Source: Syncephalastrum monosporum B8922 (taxonomy: Eukaryota; Mucoromycota; Mucoromycetes; Mucorales; Syncephalastraceae). From it: a DNA stretch of 64,000 bases. The notes beneath the pieces were generated by a model that was not told where the DNA came from, did not search any database, and saw only the letters and a program-made list of their open reading frames with translations. Below, in pieces: positions 13,101 through 25,158 of the stretch. The stretch is taken from the NCBI GenBank assembly GCA_000697355.1, contig JNEN01001272.1:248001-312000 (forward strand). Direction: 5' to 3'. The position numbers were made by a program, and so were the translations under genes. How positions within the stretch are numbered: the stretch's first letter is position 1; each line of letters opens with the position of its first letter.

Positions 13101-16100
13101 TCCTTGCTATATTTTTGTCGTGAATGCCGAGCTAATTTGCCAAGCATCAAATAGAGAAAAAGTCGTTTTGTCAAGTCACTGTCTCGGATTTCCATAAATG
13201 TGACGGTTTCCCTTCTTCGTACAGCTAATACCGAACCGGCATTGCGCAGTAAAAAGACATCGTCTTGCGTGGCCTCCTTTGGACGGTTCTGACTCCGTAC
13301 GAATATAACTGTACATACTGTTTTGGATTTGACACAAAAAATGCCAGCTTCGACGAAAGAATCGATATCGGTATTGATGTGGATGGAAAGTGCTTGCATG
13401 TGACACGCGAGCCATAGACAAATGGAGACGCAATGTGATTGGGGTGGCATGGCTAAATGTTGAACCATGTTTATCCAGCTGTGGGAATACCGCTCTAAAT
13501 CATTTTTCCGTTTTGCAGGATTCAGGGGCCACGCGACAAACCTTTTTTGTAACGTCATTCTTTGCACACTGATATGTCACAATAGCTTGTTTGTTATGAG
13601 GGTACTGCAATACCTTGATCCCTGAAATCCTGGCGTAATGTACCCTATCTTTTTCTTGCCCTTTCGAAGGGATCCTTATTGACGCTCTTGTTTAATGTTG
13701 AATACACTGGAAGGGAGAAAGGAGTTTACATATAAGGGACACTGGTGAGCTGTAGCTGCTTTACGTCCATAGACTTGTTAAAGGCCCCCTCCTTCGTACG
13801 GGTCAATAGAATGACCTAGACCAATGCAAACATATTCCGGTTCAAGTTTATCGCGGCATCGGGCTATCGATCTAGTAAAGCAAAGTGTTGTTTTAAGAAA
13901 CTATGGTGATACGAAAGCCACGTTGCTTTTAGCGTAGCACAAGCTGCATAGCCCGTCGTCACGGTGCAAATGCATTGTCAATCCATCAGAATTTTTCGAG
14001 TAGACAATGCATTGTAGACTGGGGAGGATCGCTGTGCCTTGTGCATTGTTGGGCTGCAGGTCAAAAATGTATGCTGCACGATAGTGTTTCCCTGCAAAAA
14101 GATGCTGCTGTAATTGATGCACATACTCAATTAGCTTTTTACCGGATTCGCCGGCCCGTTAGAAGATCGGCGGCCCAGGATGCAAGTCCGCGTCATCGAT
14201 ACATTGGGGGGGGGAGGGCAACTAGGGTCGATAAGAGACAGAATTACCTTATTAGTAGAAGGCAGGAACGAAACAAGCAAGGTACGCACGTACTCTTGTT
14301 GTGTATACCGTCCGCTAATCCATCCTATTGTCTAATGCCATATCCAGATTAAAGGTTTACTTCTTGTGTAAGAATGCAGTTACGCCCTCGGACACTCAGC
14401 CCAAAAAGACATGGACAGAAACACCAAAAACGCATGTAATACTTTTTACTTTTTGCTCCACTCAGGTCAATAGAAATGAGTAAGCGGTTGTCTAATCAAG
14501 GAGCCATGCCCCCGGGGGAAAGTTGTGACGTTTTTCATAATCTTCCATGATACAGGGAAGCCAAGAACCCTGATAATGGGCGAAAGCCACGAGCTATCGT
14601 GTTCCACTCTGATTACCTAACAGCAGCTAACAGAGGAGAAAAGGAACACGAATTACACAAGCAAGTAGGCTGGAGTGATCTGCTCGTGATTATTCTTGGA
14701 CAAATATGGATTCGGCATGTCAAAAATAAAGACACGGCAGCCGGACTCAGATAATTATTGTATTTTTGGTCATCTCCTGGTATTGACTATTACGCTCATA
14801 TACACATGGAACTGAGCGGAGCTGATAGAAACGTGGCCGCTCGACCAACAATTACATTTTAGCTGGGCGTAGCGACAGAATTGCTGCAGGGGCGTAGAGA
14901 GCGGTTTAGAGGTGAAAAATCAGACCGTGATTGACCAAGATAGACATAGTAATTTACGCTAGAAACAAAAATGCGGTTCTATTTACCATGCGCCAAAAGG
15001 AACATGAGCCTGGAACGTCGGCTCGGCCTGCATGCATATGCAGTTTGCAACAGAAACTTGCATTTTTCGGTGCATGCCAAAACATTCACCCGCACATCCA
15101 GTTTTCGGATGGAGTGAAGGATCCTCATGTCCATGGTATTCGGAAAGCTGGCAAACAAAGTAGGGGTGGGGACCAACAGAGTTTTTTTATTGCCCAGAAA
15201 CAGGGAGCACACTAATATTAACTTGATCCCCGATCCAAACTAGAAGAACAATAGAATTATAAACTTGTTCTTGACAGAGAGATGAGGTGCGCTGACGAAG
15301 AGGGAAAAAAATGGCGGGCACAGGGATATCCTGTTCGATGATAATATTTGATCTCTTCGATAATAACCCCAAAGACGGAGAAAAACACAGCCGCCCAGGG
15401 CTCCTTGACGTTTTGGGCGCACAGGAGAGTAAGTACTTGGAACGGTGCGCGACACTCGCACACAAACTAAATCCAGAATCCGGGTGCAACCGACATGAAG
15501 AGCGTAGGGACATACATATTTGGAGAGCAAAGCCCGCCGTTTAGTTCTGTACTCCTTTGTCGCGTGGCAGAAGGAAGTCAAACAATTTTTTTCGGGGGAA
15601 AAAACGTCAGCGGCGGGGGTGGATAAAGTGGTTCTTTGCTGTACAACTCTCTTCCCCTTTTTTTATGGTGCTGATATGTGCCGCATTACTGTATCTACGT
15701 CTGTGGGTGTTCGTATTACTATTGTTGGGCAAGGAAACTAATTACGCCAAAGTCCGTCGCAGACAACGTGGCGAGCTGTGACACAAATGAAATGGCGCGC
15801 AGGCGACCAACATGGACATACATAAGTTCTAAAGAAAAAAAAAGTCCTCAAAAGGGAAAGGGCATGGGGGGAGACAAAATATGTACGCGCGGTGGGACGC
15901 AAAAGTAGGAGGTGAATAAGGTTATTTTCTGCTCATATTATATGATTTGGCTGTTGGAAACGGATGGGTTATTAACGCCTTCACCCTAGATCGGCGGTAG
16001 GAAGATGAGAATTTTGCATACTGTGCCTCGAAAAAGTAGGCCCTGGTAAACAATGAGCTTATCCTAATCCGGAAAACTGTCTCGGTGCCATTTTTTTGAC

Positions 16101-16616
16101 AAAACGACCCTGTATAGTGCTGTCCTCCTTTCTGCATGACGTCTCACCCATATTGGTGTTCCTAAAAACACAACACACAGATCTTTTTTCCCCTTCTTTT
16201 TTAGGGCTCCACCCGACGCTCGGATGAAGTTAAAATAATTAACCGTACATACAAAACGACTAGACGTCAAGTGGCTGTGTCAAAGGGAGGATAAGAGATG
16301 GGAAAAGGAAGAAACGGAAAACATTCAAATGCATCGTCGGTTGTACGGATGCGCACAGATTCGCCAGGCACGAGCGCGCACACGCGAGATATCGGCTCGG
16401 GGCGGAGCAAAAAAAAAATAAAAAATAAAAAAAGGCACAGTGGGTGAGAGTAGTAAAAAGGTGTAGGCAGTCCAAGAAAAAGACAATAAGACTGGCTGGA
16501 TGAAACTGATTCCGAGCGAGTACCAATCATGTATATTACGAATGTCATGCACCATTACCCAATTTAGAAACCAGATTTGGATGGTTTGCGGCATGGTCAT
16601 CACAGATTTCTGTCCG
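10144..16616. other. Long gene-poor, AT-rich stretch (about 6.5 kb)
   Basis: The largest desert in the window. Apart from one unassigned 173-codon frame (13037-13558, listed separately) I see only short overlapping frames on both strands with no family resemblance. A match to a tRNA B box near 11282 lacks a pairing T stem and was rejected. Long intergenic DNA like this usually holds decayed repeats or large promoters, and I cannot distinguish these by eye. Confidence 0.6.
13037..13558 (-). CDS. Unassigned 173-codon open frame in the desert
   Basis: An uninterrupted frame from an ATG at 13558 to a stop at 13037. It is by far the longest frame between 10.1 and 16.7 kb. The product is basic, has mixed amino-acid composition without long simple runs, and contains several Cys/His residues (a cluster in SHCVSICLWLACHMQ). 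I recognise no family. No promoter or poly(A) signal is convincing. It may be a small orphan gene, a fragment of a decayed mobile element or chance. Confidence 0.2.
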   Translation of the reverse strand: MTLQKRFVAWPLNPAKRKNDLERYSHSWINMVQHLAMPPQSHCVSICLWLACHMQALSIHINTDIDSFVEAGIFCVKSKTVCTVIFVRSQNRPKEATQDDVFLLRNAGSVLAVRRRETVTFMEIRDSDLTKRLFLYLMLGKLARHSRQKYSKEPLINYMKILAPGTEFELYLH

Positions 16617-16623
16617 TATATAA
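16617..16623 (+). promoter_or_regulatory. TATA box before the Zn2Cys6 regulator
   Basis: TATATAA about 139 nt upstream of the ATG at 16756, followed by a strongly C/T-rich stretch (about 16651-16740) that leads into the coding region. This is a classic fungal core-promoter layout, inferred from sequence and spacing. Confidence 0.55.
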
Positions 16624-16755
16624 CGGGGGCCATCGACGCACCACCACCCAAGTTCTCTCGCCACGGCCTCCTTCTCTCACTTACACACACTCTGCTCTGA
16701 TACCTCTTTCTCTCTATACTTTATTCTGATTTCTTCGTTTTGAAGCTTCTTCACT

Positions 16756-18191
16756 ATGCAAAACCAATCTCACGACTTTAATCAACTCAACTACGACACC
16801 GCTCTCTACTATCACCCTACTGCTTCCATGGCGCCTCCTGTTGCCGGCGTTGATTCGCTTTACGACGTGGAAACATCACCTCAACAAACTACCTATCCGA
16901 TCCCTTCTTGGGCAAGCAACCCTTCTCTTTCGCCTGTCACCCCCGTCGTCCATGACGACGCCTCCACCCCCACCACTACCACCACAAGCAGCCCCTCCTC
17001 CTCTTCGACGCGCTCCAACAGCTCCAAGTCGCGCACGGGTGGCAATCGCTCGAAACGCCCGAAGCGTAAGCAAGTCAAGAATGCCTGTGGTAAGTTTTCT
17101 TTTTTTATCTGGCCAAGGTTGCACAATGCGAAACTATTTCCCTTTTGCGTCCTCTCGGCTTTTGGACTTTTATATCGTGGAACATCTCCGCTAATTTAAG
17201 CGATTAGTCAACTGTCAAAAGGCGTGCAAGAAATGTGACGACGGACGTCCGTGCCAGCGCTGCATCAAACTCGGACTCGTTGCCACGTGCACCAACTCAC
17301 CCCGCAAGGAGCGCAAGAAGGGCGTCAAGCGCGGCCCCTACAAGAAGCGCCAGCAACGTCAACAGCAGTTGCAGCAGCAGCAGCAGTCGTCGCAGCACCA
17401 AGTGTCGATGTCCACTGGCAACGTCAACGTCAACATGATGCCCTTGTACGATGAATATTGCCCGCCTGCGCTCGACCTGAGCCGCCCTCGTCAAGGTAAC
17501 ATATAAAATTTTCAGATGCATTCGTGTGGTTAGCTAATCCATTTCGGCGTGTGCGACATTAGGCTCTCAGTCCACGAGCGAGTGGGACGCTCCGAGCGAC
17601 AATGATCTCTTTGACTTTGCTCCTTCGATGCCCATGATGCCCCACCAGCACCAGTCCCTGACGACGACGACCGATATATTGCTCGGAAATGCAGCGACGC
17701 CGCCGTTGATGCCTCAGGACGAGATGCAGCAGGCCTCTCCGATTTCCTGCTCGCCCTCTTCATCCGATTTCATCGGCCCTGCCGCCGTCGATACCTGCTG
17801 CCCTGGCTGCTATCCCGGCCAACTCGTTGCGCCATGCTGCGCCCCGTCCCGGTCTCAACCTCAACAACCGCAGCACAGTCACCATCACCACCACAGCTAT
17901 CAACAGCAGCCGCAACAGCAGCAGCAGCAGCAGCAGGCTCAATGGTGGGATGATGGCCGCAACAACGGCAACGTCTTTGTCCCGTCTGCCCCTCATGCCC
18001 CTGCCTCCTACTACCCTCAGCAGCACAAGCAAGCCCAGATGCCCCAGCAGCAGTTCTTCATGCCTGCAGACTACGCTGGTGTCGATGTCGATTACCAATG
18101 GTCTGTCCAACAGCAACCACAGCCCAATGTCATGATGCAGCAGCATCAACAACAGCAGGGCTACTGGCAATCGTTCCTGTCGACCATGTAA
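16756..18191 (+). CDS. Zn2Cys6 binuclear-cluster transcription factor
   Basis: Predicted nuclear DNA-binding regulator. Model: 16756-17089, 17208-17495, 17563-18191; 416 aa. The zinc cluster has the full six cysteines at about 111, 114, 121, 127, 130 and 139 with spacing C-x2-C-x6-C-x5-C-x2-C-x8-C. It is followed by the basic linker KERKKGVKRGPYKKR. Intron 1 falls directly after the codon of the first cysteine plus one base, so the cluster exists only in the spliced message. The N-terminus is Ser/Thr/Pro-rich and ends in a basic stretch. The C-terminal half is rich in Gln, His and Pro, as in activation domains, and no fungal-specific middle homology domain (Fungal_trans) is visible. The linker resembles a subfamily shared by Mucoromycota and basidiomycetes. 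Target genes are unknown. Confidence 0.9.
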
Positions 18192-20260
18192 TCTGAGTGA
18201 GCGTGCCGTGACAACACACACCACACACAACCCCTGCATCTTACTCTCGACCTCCGTATCACATTTCCACCACACATACACGCGCTCGACCCCATCGCTT
18301 TCATCATTTTCAACATAACCACCAAAAAAAATTACAAAAACACACAAGCAACATACCACTATCTTATATTCACAGCATTCAACGCCGGCATCTTTCTCTT
18401 TATTCGCAACCAACATACAGCATTCTCTTCAAGGCCATGGTCATTTACTATTCTACTCTTTTTCTTATTATTCACTCTTCTCCCGCCTTTCATTCTCTAT
18501 GCCCCCTCCTCATATCTTTTCATCAGCCGCCATGTACATGTACATATATCTACATCCTATGCATTCATCCCCACCTCCCTAGTTTACTGCTTACCCGAAA
18601 AAGTTATCCTACGTACCACATTGCACCCGACCTAATCTCTTTCTCATATTATGTATCATCATGCCCTTTTCCTTTTATCAAATGTAGTAGACTGACCAAA
18701 ACATAGAATCATTTCTCATTATAAAGACGGGACAACCAAAATCCACTTAATTCTCTCATACAAATGTACACACTTGTCTGCTTATATCTCTTAGTGTTCT
18801 TTCGTCTTCTTCTTTTTTCGGTTTATCCTGATTCTAGTACCAAGCCAACAATCGGTCTGAAAAAAAAAGAAAACATTGAAAGAGTAAGTTGCGTGTGTGT
18901 AACCCACTTATAATGCACCTCATCAACCAGAAAAAAAACTTTCCTCCTTACCTCCTCCCGATCTTGTATCAAATGGGTGACAGAGAACGTCTATGCTCTG
19001 CAGCAGAAAAAGGGTAAAGCGCAGGGTGCTAGGCCAAGTCAGCGATCGCTCCTCTGAGGGGAGGGGACAGGGACACAGAAGTAAAGCAGAAGGACGAGAA
19101 CCAGAACACTGAACGCCGAGGCGATTTTTCGCATGGCTATGGCCCGACGATTGAATTCAAAAAGCTTATCATAGTATATCTTGATATCTCATTTTCTATT
19201 TGTATATCAAAATGCCCAGGAGTAAAATCAATGTTGGCAGATACATTCGTCAAATCACAACATCACGGGGACTTTGGTGGTAGATATTTTTTTAAGGTGT
19301 ACGAAATCTCGGCGATCGTGAAACGAATAAGCAAGTCTACTTGTGCAGAGGAGTAAGATTTATGTCAGCGAATTAGTGTCGCACATATTCGATCGTCGGC
19401 CAGGGGTAACCGAAATAAAATCAAGATTCACAGTCTTGATTGACATCCCTAGGTTGATTTATTTGTCGCCAGCCCGTAAGCCCGTGTGTGTGTCTATGAA
19501 ATTTCCAGCGAAAGAAGAAATAGAACGTTCTTTGAGGAGAAGCAAACTCTATTCTATACGCGCCTCCAAGGAGCAAGTGCTTAATAAGTCTCCCCCAGTT
19601 GCCTCTTGAATGTCTTTATATTTTTATTTCTCTTTTCATTGTCTACGCGCGCCTCATTGGTATGCAGGTGAAACGCTTCTTTGTCGTTTCTCTACAGGGG
19701 ATGGGTTGGACGATCCTATGGAGATTTTTTCACACCAAAAAGAAGGTGGAAAACGCGTGACTATGCTCCGTGGCGGAAGAAGAAGCCGTAGTTAGATGGA
19801 GTTGTGTATACTGCAGTAGATGAATTGCTAGTTGTATTGATGATCTTATCGTTCACCCTTTCCCTTCTCTCGATTATTGCGCCACTACGTGCTACATATT
19901 CGGAAATATTTATCCGATGAAGAGGATCGTTACGGGTAGCCTTATTAATGGGCAGGTGCATTGTATCCGATGCTAAACAACACCGTCTTGCCCGATGCTT
20001 CTGAGAATATGAGCACGTTCACGCGTTTCTTTCTGGGTTTTTTTCACCTCATGCTCGGCTATTTCTATTCAGGACCATTATCCCGTGACAGTTATATATA
20101 CGTATGACGTTATAGTCCTTTATACAGGCATGTTGAATGGAGTATCGTACAGGGATAGAAAGCGAGAAAGAAAGATGACTTGCAAAGAAAAAAAGAGAAA
20201 ATAGAGGCGAATGTGCGGGAATAAAAAAAAGGGAACACTGATCTCTAGGGTGGTTAATTT
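18192..20260. other. Intergenic and UTR stretch between two convergent genes
   Basis: The first 500 bases after the regulator's stop are strongly C/T/A-biased with little G on this strand. They look like a long 3' untranslated region; the 88-codon frame near 18437-18706 is a by-product of that composition. The remainder shows no recognisable protein, RNA gene or repeat. The end near 20160-20260 is purine-rich and should hold the 3' UTR of the GH9 gene. Confidence 0.55.
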
Positions 20261-22220
20261 TTAGACTTTCTCGCCCATCCTCCGCTGCCAGGCAGCGCTG
20301 ACAGCACGTCGCCAGCGAAAGCAGCAGTAGCCAATGCCAGCAAGGACAAAGACAATGACGATGACGATGACTGCGATAAGCCACTTGGGGAAGGGGTGCG
20401 AGCGGGTGACGTACGGTCGGGGCTGGGTAATGCTGGCGTAGGGCGGGTCACTGACCGAGCTCTGGCTGAGTTGGTAGGCGACCAAACCTTGGAAGGGCGC
20501 ATTGTAGTCAAGTGCGACCTCGGTCTGATCATAGTCGTTACGCTCATCGTAAAACTTGTCGTCCTGGTCGGGTCCACCCACGATTGCACCGTACAGGACA
20601 TATTTCTCTTCCGGAGGCGAGCTGTCAATGTTGCTGATGTCTGTGCCACCGCTGGCGCCGGCATGGTGCGGGTTATGCGGTGAGTTCATGTGTACGCCGC
20701 AGACGTAGGGAGTCAACCTAACCATTACCATGCGTCAGTTACCAAAAGGAAAAAGAAGAGAAGCTGGGTTGCTTACATATAATTATTGCCGAGCATGTAC
20801 TCTATCTGGCTGACGGCAAAGCTGGTATAGTCGTCGGATTTCGACGAATCAACGCGGCTGTACAGTAACGCGAGGAGAGAAGTATCCTGCACGGGCACCA
20901 GTGAATTTGAGGTGCTGTCATCACCACACCAGAGCAGGCCGCCATTGGTGTACGAGCAAGGGCCATTGTTGCCATGAATGATGGTGTCGAGGTAGTTGAT
21001 CGCCGCCGTCTTGTACTTTGTATTGGAGGCGTCGACCTCGGCACCAAGGACATACACCGAGCCGGTAGCATCGCTCCAGTCCATGATGCCCGGGGTTTGC
21101 TGGCCCAGCTTGAACTGATCAAAGTAGTTGGAGGCCTTGTCGCGGTACGTCGTGTTGCCAGTGGCCTTGTAGAGCCAGAGCGCTCCGTAGACGAGCTGGC
21201 TAGTGTAGGTGGGAGCGTCATAGAAATCTTTGGCGGCTGGGACGGCGGTGGTGTAGGTCTGCCAAGGCTTAGCGGTCTCTGCAAAGTTGTAGACACTCTG
21301 GGCATGACCGATCAATTGATCAGCGTAGTTGGTGTCGTTTAGCTGGTTGCGAAAGAGGTATGAAGCGGATGCCAAGGCAGCTGCTGTCAGTGCGGCGATG
21401 TCTGTGCCGGGGTTGTCGGAGCTGATGGAATACGAGGGCCGTGGCGTGGGTATATTCGTGTCGGGACCTGTTGACAAAGAGAGATTATGTATGCTCAGCA
21501 ATGGCTTTTAAAGAGGGCTTATGCAGATCGTGTACGCGTCTTGGCATGGCATGTTGTAGCTTACCCCAATAGTTATTATCGACATCACCATCACCGACCT
21601 ATATTAAGCCAATTGAGCATCCGAAAAAGGGAAAAATGACTCGCGTTGCACTACAAGAGGCGTTTTTTTTTTATTTCACTTACCTGAACATAAAGGACGG
21701 AGTCGGAAGGATGTGCCTGCATCAGCCAATCGGTCGCCCAGCGGACCGTGTTGCCGAGATAGCCGACCTGGTTCGCCTTGCTGTACCCATCGAACCATGC
21801 AATGCCACCCCACGCAATGAGTGCTACGGAATGAGCCAAGGGCATAGTAAATTTGAGGTAGTCTCTATTGGAAGAAGTTGAATGCATACATTCATGCAAA
21901 GAGGGCATTAAGGTATGAATTATGGTTTACCCTGCGTCATAGTAACCACCGGTGAGGTTCACATGATGATCACTGCCGTCCTGTAGACCCGAATCATGGC
22001 GCCTAAAGTAAAGAATGAGCATCCACATCATCGCTCAATATCCACTGTGAGCGTACCAAGAAACACGATTATTGGACGGTAAATTGCCGCTGCGCTGGGC
22101 TTCATAGAACCACATGGAGTCATTCAAAAGTGCGACGTAATAAGGATTGGCAGCGCTGTCCTGGGCCGAGACAGACGCAATTAGCGCTGTGAAAGCGAGA
22201 AGCAGTCGAGAAAAGCGCAT
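20261..22220 (-). CDS. Glycoside hydrolase family 9 (endoglucanase-like), membrane-anchored
   Basis: Predicted inverting beta-glucanase facing the cell exterior. Model: complement of 20261-20717, 20777-21467, 21565-21598, 21684-21864, 21931-22002, 22057-22220; 532 aa. Residues 1-19 form a signal peptide (MRFSRLLLAFTALIASVSAQ). The GH9 landmarks are all present: an early NNRVSWRHDSG, the GGYYDAGDYLKF motif with catalytic-base aspartates D77 and D80 (codons joined across an intron), MLGNNYM, the late NPHHAGASGG histidine block, and VGGPDQDD followed by the catalytic acid E447 in QTEVALDYNA. Residues about 494-513 are a transmembrane helix followed by a short basic tail, so it is probably a type I protein held at the plasma membrane rather than a free cellulase. 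The ATG at 22220 is the first in frame. Substrate (cellulose, mixed or wall glucan) is not shown by sequence. Confidence 0.93.
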
Positions 22221-22259
22221 CCTCGACAATCGACGCGAGTGGGCGGGAGCTGTATAAAG

Positions 22260-22312
22260 AAGGAGGAAAAGAGAGGAGAGAAGAAAAAGAGAAGAGGGAA
22301 AAAAAAGATGTG
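22260..22312 (-). promoter_or_regulatory. CT-rich tract before the GH9 gene
   Basis: On the coding strand this is an almost continuous C/T run ending about 40 nt before the ATG at 22220. It probably marks the transcription-start region. Confidence 0.45.
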
Positions 22313-22487
22313 TATGTTTTCAAGCCGCATTTTGTGTTACGCTCGCAGGTCGAGTGTGGTGGCTAAAAATACCAAAAAGGCGATAAACAGACGACAGCTT
22401 GCGAAATAGTAGTCCACACACCTCCCCAGAGGATTGAGCAGTCATAAAGCCGCGCCTCGATCCCAGAGGACTGGATAGACATCCCCA

Positions 22488-22493
22488 TTTATA
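22488..22493 (-). promoter_or_regulatory. TATA box (TATAAA) of the GH9 gene
   Basis: TATAAA on the minus strand about 268 nt upstream of the GH9 start and upstream of the CT-rich tract. It is flanked by G/C-rich sequence, which makes it stand out. Inferred from position. Confidence 0.45.
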
Positions 22494-22820
22494 AGGCCGC
22501 GCGGCCTCAAGAACCGTGCATCAAATCATAACGCGCCGTTTTGACCATGCGCGCTCCTTTGTTTATCTTTATATTCTGTTATGTGCCGCCCGTTTAGCCA
22601 CACTTGCTCTCGATGATCACCTTGTTTGGTTGTTTTATTTTTTATTACTATGGTGGCTACTTTCATTATTATTTATTTTCAAGGAGTATGGGTGGGATGG
22701 ATGCTATTTCTTTTTCGGAATATGACGCTATGGATACATATGCTAGTGGGGATGACGAAGGAAAAGGGGGGGGGGGCGAAGAGAGGGTGTCGGGAAAGAT
22801 AAAGAGGTAGATGTGTAGAA

Positions 22821-23972
22821 CTAAGGCTTGCGCGAAGCTTTTCGGCCGGCTCTGATGTGTGACAAACGTCGATCATCGACGCGTTGCAGAAAGGCCACTT
22901 TGTCCGTATAGCTAACGAAAAAAAAACAAGGAAATAGAGAGTGAGTCTCGGCATTACAAAAATATAAATAAATTGAATATTACCTATCCTCATTTTGGTA
23001 CTTGAGCTCGTCTTGGATGCCCTCCTGCTTGACGTAACCTTTCCAATCGAGCCGACTTTTCTCGAGGGTATTCATTTTCGGAACCTTGACGTTGTAATGT
23101 GAAGCGAGAGCGGATAAGGTCGACTTGGGCCGGATAATACCCGGCTTTTTCCGCTGAGTTTCGTGAGCAGTTGCAGACGTAGCAGACGTAGCAGAGGTAG
23201 CAGACGTAGCAGTAGTGGCATTGTCGTTGATATGAGTGGTGACTGTGCTGCTGGTCTTGCTGCTGCCAACGCCGCTGTCAGTGCTACTGGAATTCTCGGC
23301 GCGTGAGCTACCCAATGAAACGCAGAATAGAGATAGATTTGTTCAATGGTCTTACATCTTTCTTTTGGATTGTTGTTGAGATGACAATTCCGACGTGGTC
23401 TGATTTTCAGATGAGGATATATCGTCGAGTGGTTGTTTGTCGTTAACCCTTTTCCCGTTTCTGTCGTCTTTTTGGTTCATTTCAGCCCAAATGGCATCAA
23501 TGCGTGCTTTTCGGTCTAGCTCCGCCTGTGGATCATTCTTATTATCCTCTCTACGCGAGCGATGAGCTTTTCTGTTTCCCTTTTACATCCAGTTTCCTTA
23601 CTTGACTCGTTTGGTCTCCTGACCCTCGACTTCTGTGCGTTCTGTCGCTGCCCGCTTCGTCCCCCGTTCGCTCAATGCTGACGGCGACCGGATGGGTTGC
23701 TCATGGTCTGAAAGGTCGCCATCACCATCGTTGTCGTTGTCGTCTTCGTCGTCAATGTCGCTCGAGTTGTCCTCTAAAACACGACAGTGGGTGGTCAGTG
23801 TCTGTACAGCGAAGGCGTAAACAATAAACAAAGGTCAAAATCTTCGCTTACGGTCCGGAGTATAATCGTCGTCCTGTTCAGAATCGCTCCATGATTCAGC
23901 CAGATCGGGATGCAAGTCATTGTCTGAAAAGGGTTTCGTGGACGACAATCGTTTAGGGCGTTCGCTGACCAT
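22821..23972 (-). CDS. SWC5: SWR1-complex subunit Swc5 / BCNT (CFDP1) family
   Basis: Predicted subunit of the SWR1 chromatin remodeller that deposits H2A.Z in the nucleus. Model: complement of 22821-22911, 22984-23307, 23356-23550, 23602-23773, 23852-23972; 300 aa. The defining BCNT-C domain is at the C-terminus, split by the last intron: NTLEKSRLDWKGYVKQEG, then DELKYQNEDS, then the end block VAFLQRVDDRR. The N-terminal half is very acidic with several Asp/Glu runs, as in yeast Swc5, where such acidic stretches bind histones. A short Ala-Thr-Ser repeat sits in the middle (23171-23213). It is divergent from TIM22, with 196 bp between the two start codons. Confidence in the family is high because the BCNT-C core is well conserved. 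Confidence 0.9.
23171..23213 (-). repeat. Coding minisatellite (Ala-Thr-Ser units) in SWC5
   Basis: Four to five near-identical 9-10 base units reading GCTACGTCT / GCTACCTCT on the coding strand, giving Ala-Thr-Ser repeats. The units keep the frame. Likely length-polymorphic and in a disordered linker. Confidence 0.7.
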
Positions 23973-24168
23973 TGCGTTTTGAAAGGTGTTTATATAGAAT
24001 GCAGTGAGGGTGTGGGAGTGACGGAAACCAGGAAGAAAAAAAAAAGATGGAGGGGAGCCCAAGTGTGCGGTGCATTCAAACGCCGCATAAGCAAGTTTGG
24101 CAAACAACTTTAACTTGGGCGTGACTCTTCCACCCCCATAAATACACACATAAATACACCGCAATACC

Positions 24169-24822
24169 ATGTCGAGTCCATTTGGTGCCATGGGAGGACC
24201 GCAAGCGGGAGGAGGAGCTGCGGCAGGTCCAAGTCCAGAAGAGCAACGGACGATCCAAATGATCCAGGGTGCTATGGAATCCTGTCCAGTGCGCATGGGC
24301 ATGGCAGGCGCTGCTGGTATTTACTTTTTATTATTTTGACAGCACTCTACCTGTTGTTCGCTCGAGGCTCATATAACTATGTCTTAAAAACAACCAGGGT
24401 TTGCAATGGGCGCTGCATTCGGTTTGTTCATGTCGTCGTTTGAGTATTCTGGACCACAGATGGATCAAGATATCGTGAACCAGTCGACCAAACAGCAGCT
24501 GCGGGCTGTGGCCAAAGATATGTTCAACCGGTCCAGGTCGATGGCCAAGAACTTTGCTGTGGTGGGTGCCATCTATTCCGGCACAGAATGCTGCATCGAA
24601 TCAGTAAGCAGAAACAAACGAGTGCAAAGGTGTCGTGAAAGATATGAATATGATTTTATTTTATGATAGTACCGTGCCAAAAACGACCTTGGCAACAGCG
24701 TGGCAGCCGGATGTGTCACGGGAGGTCTTTTGGCAGCTCGGGCAGGTCCCCAGGCTGCTGCCTTCGGGTGCGCTGGTTTCGCCGCCTTCTCAACTGCTAT
24801 AGACTATTACATGCGAAGCTAG
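24169..24822 (+). CDS. TIM22: Mitochondrial import inner-membrane translocase Tim22
   Basis: Channel subunit of the carrier translocase that inserts multi-spanning proteins such as SLC25 carriers into the mitochondrial inner membrane. Model: 24169-24316, 24398-24603, 24670-24822; 168 aa, a normal length. It shows the Tim17/22/23 fold: four glycine-rich membrane segments beginning around [16 protein letters not shown], an [20 protein letters not shown] segment, and [19 protein letters not shown] before the last helix. The first ATG gives a short Gly/Ala/Pro N-terminus with no cleavable presequence, as known for the family. Both introns have standard GT-AG ends. It is divergent from SWC5. Confidence 0.95.
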
Positions 24823-24990
24823 AAACAAAACAGACACGCGAAACACGCCCATGCAACCAAAACAAAACATGACAAGACATTGATCCCTTTTCTTCCTTTC
24901 ACTTTGGACAATACCATCAATACAAACCATTCACACGGGCCTTAATACAGCACACACGCGTGATCAAATAGAGTACACGAACACGACATT

Positions 24991-25026
24991 GTGCTATACT
25001 GTACGCACTGTACATACTGTACGTCA
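24991..25026 (+). repeat. Short CTGTAC-type tandem repeat before the deaminase gene
   Basis: Imperfect repeats of an ACTGTAC core (three to four copies) about 135-170 nt upstream of the deaminase ATG. A related repeat occupies the gene's first intron. It could be a duplicated regulatory site or simple slippage. Confidence 0.4.
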
Positions 25027-25158
25027 CATCCTCCTTCTGTTTTTGTCTCTGTTGCCGCAGCAGATGTATTGTGGTCCTTGCCGCAGCAGAGAAAATGGCG
25101 GTAAAAACCCCGAGCGTGCTCCCGCAGTAAACAATTCCCTTTGTTCCTGGTCCCTCTC

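Noticed and set aside
15187..15781. Group of overlapping short frames in the desert
   Set aside because: Six frames overlap on both strands with simple-sequence content; none resembles a protein family.
18437..18706. 88-codon frame downstream of the Zn2Cys6 gene
   Set aside because: Composition follows the C/T-rich 3' UTR; the product is a run of Ser, Pro, Leu and Tyr without any domain.
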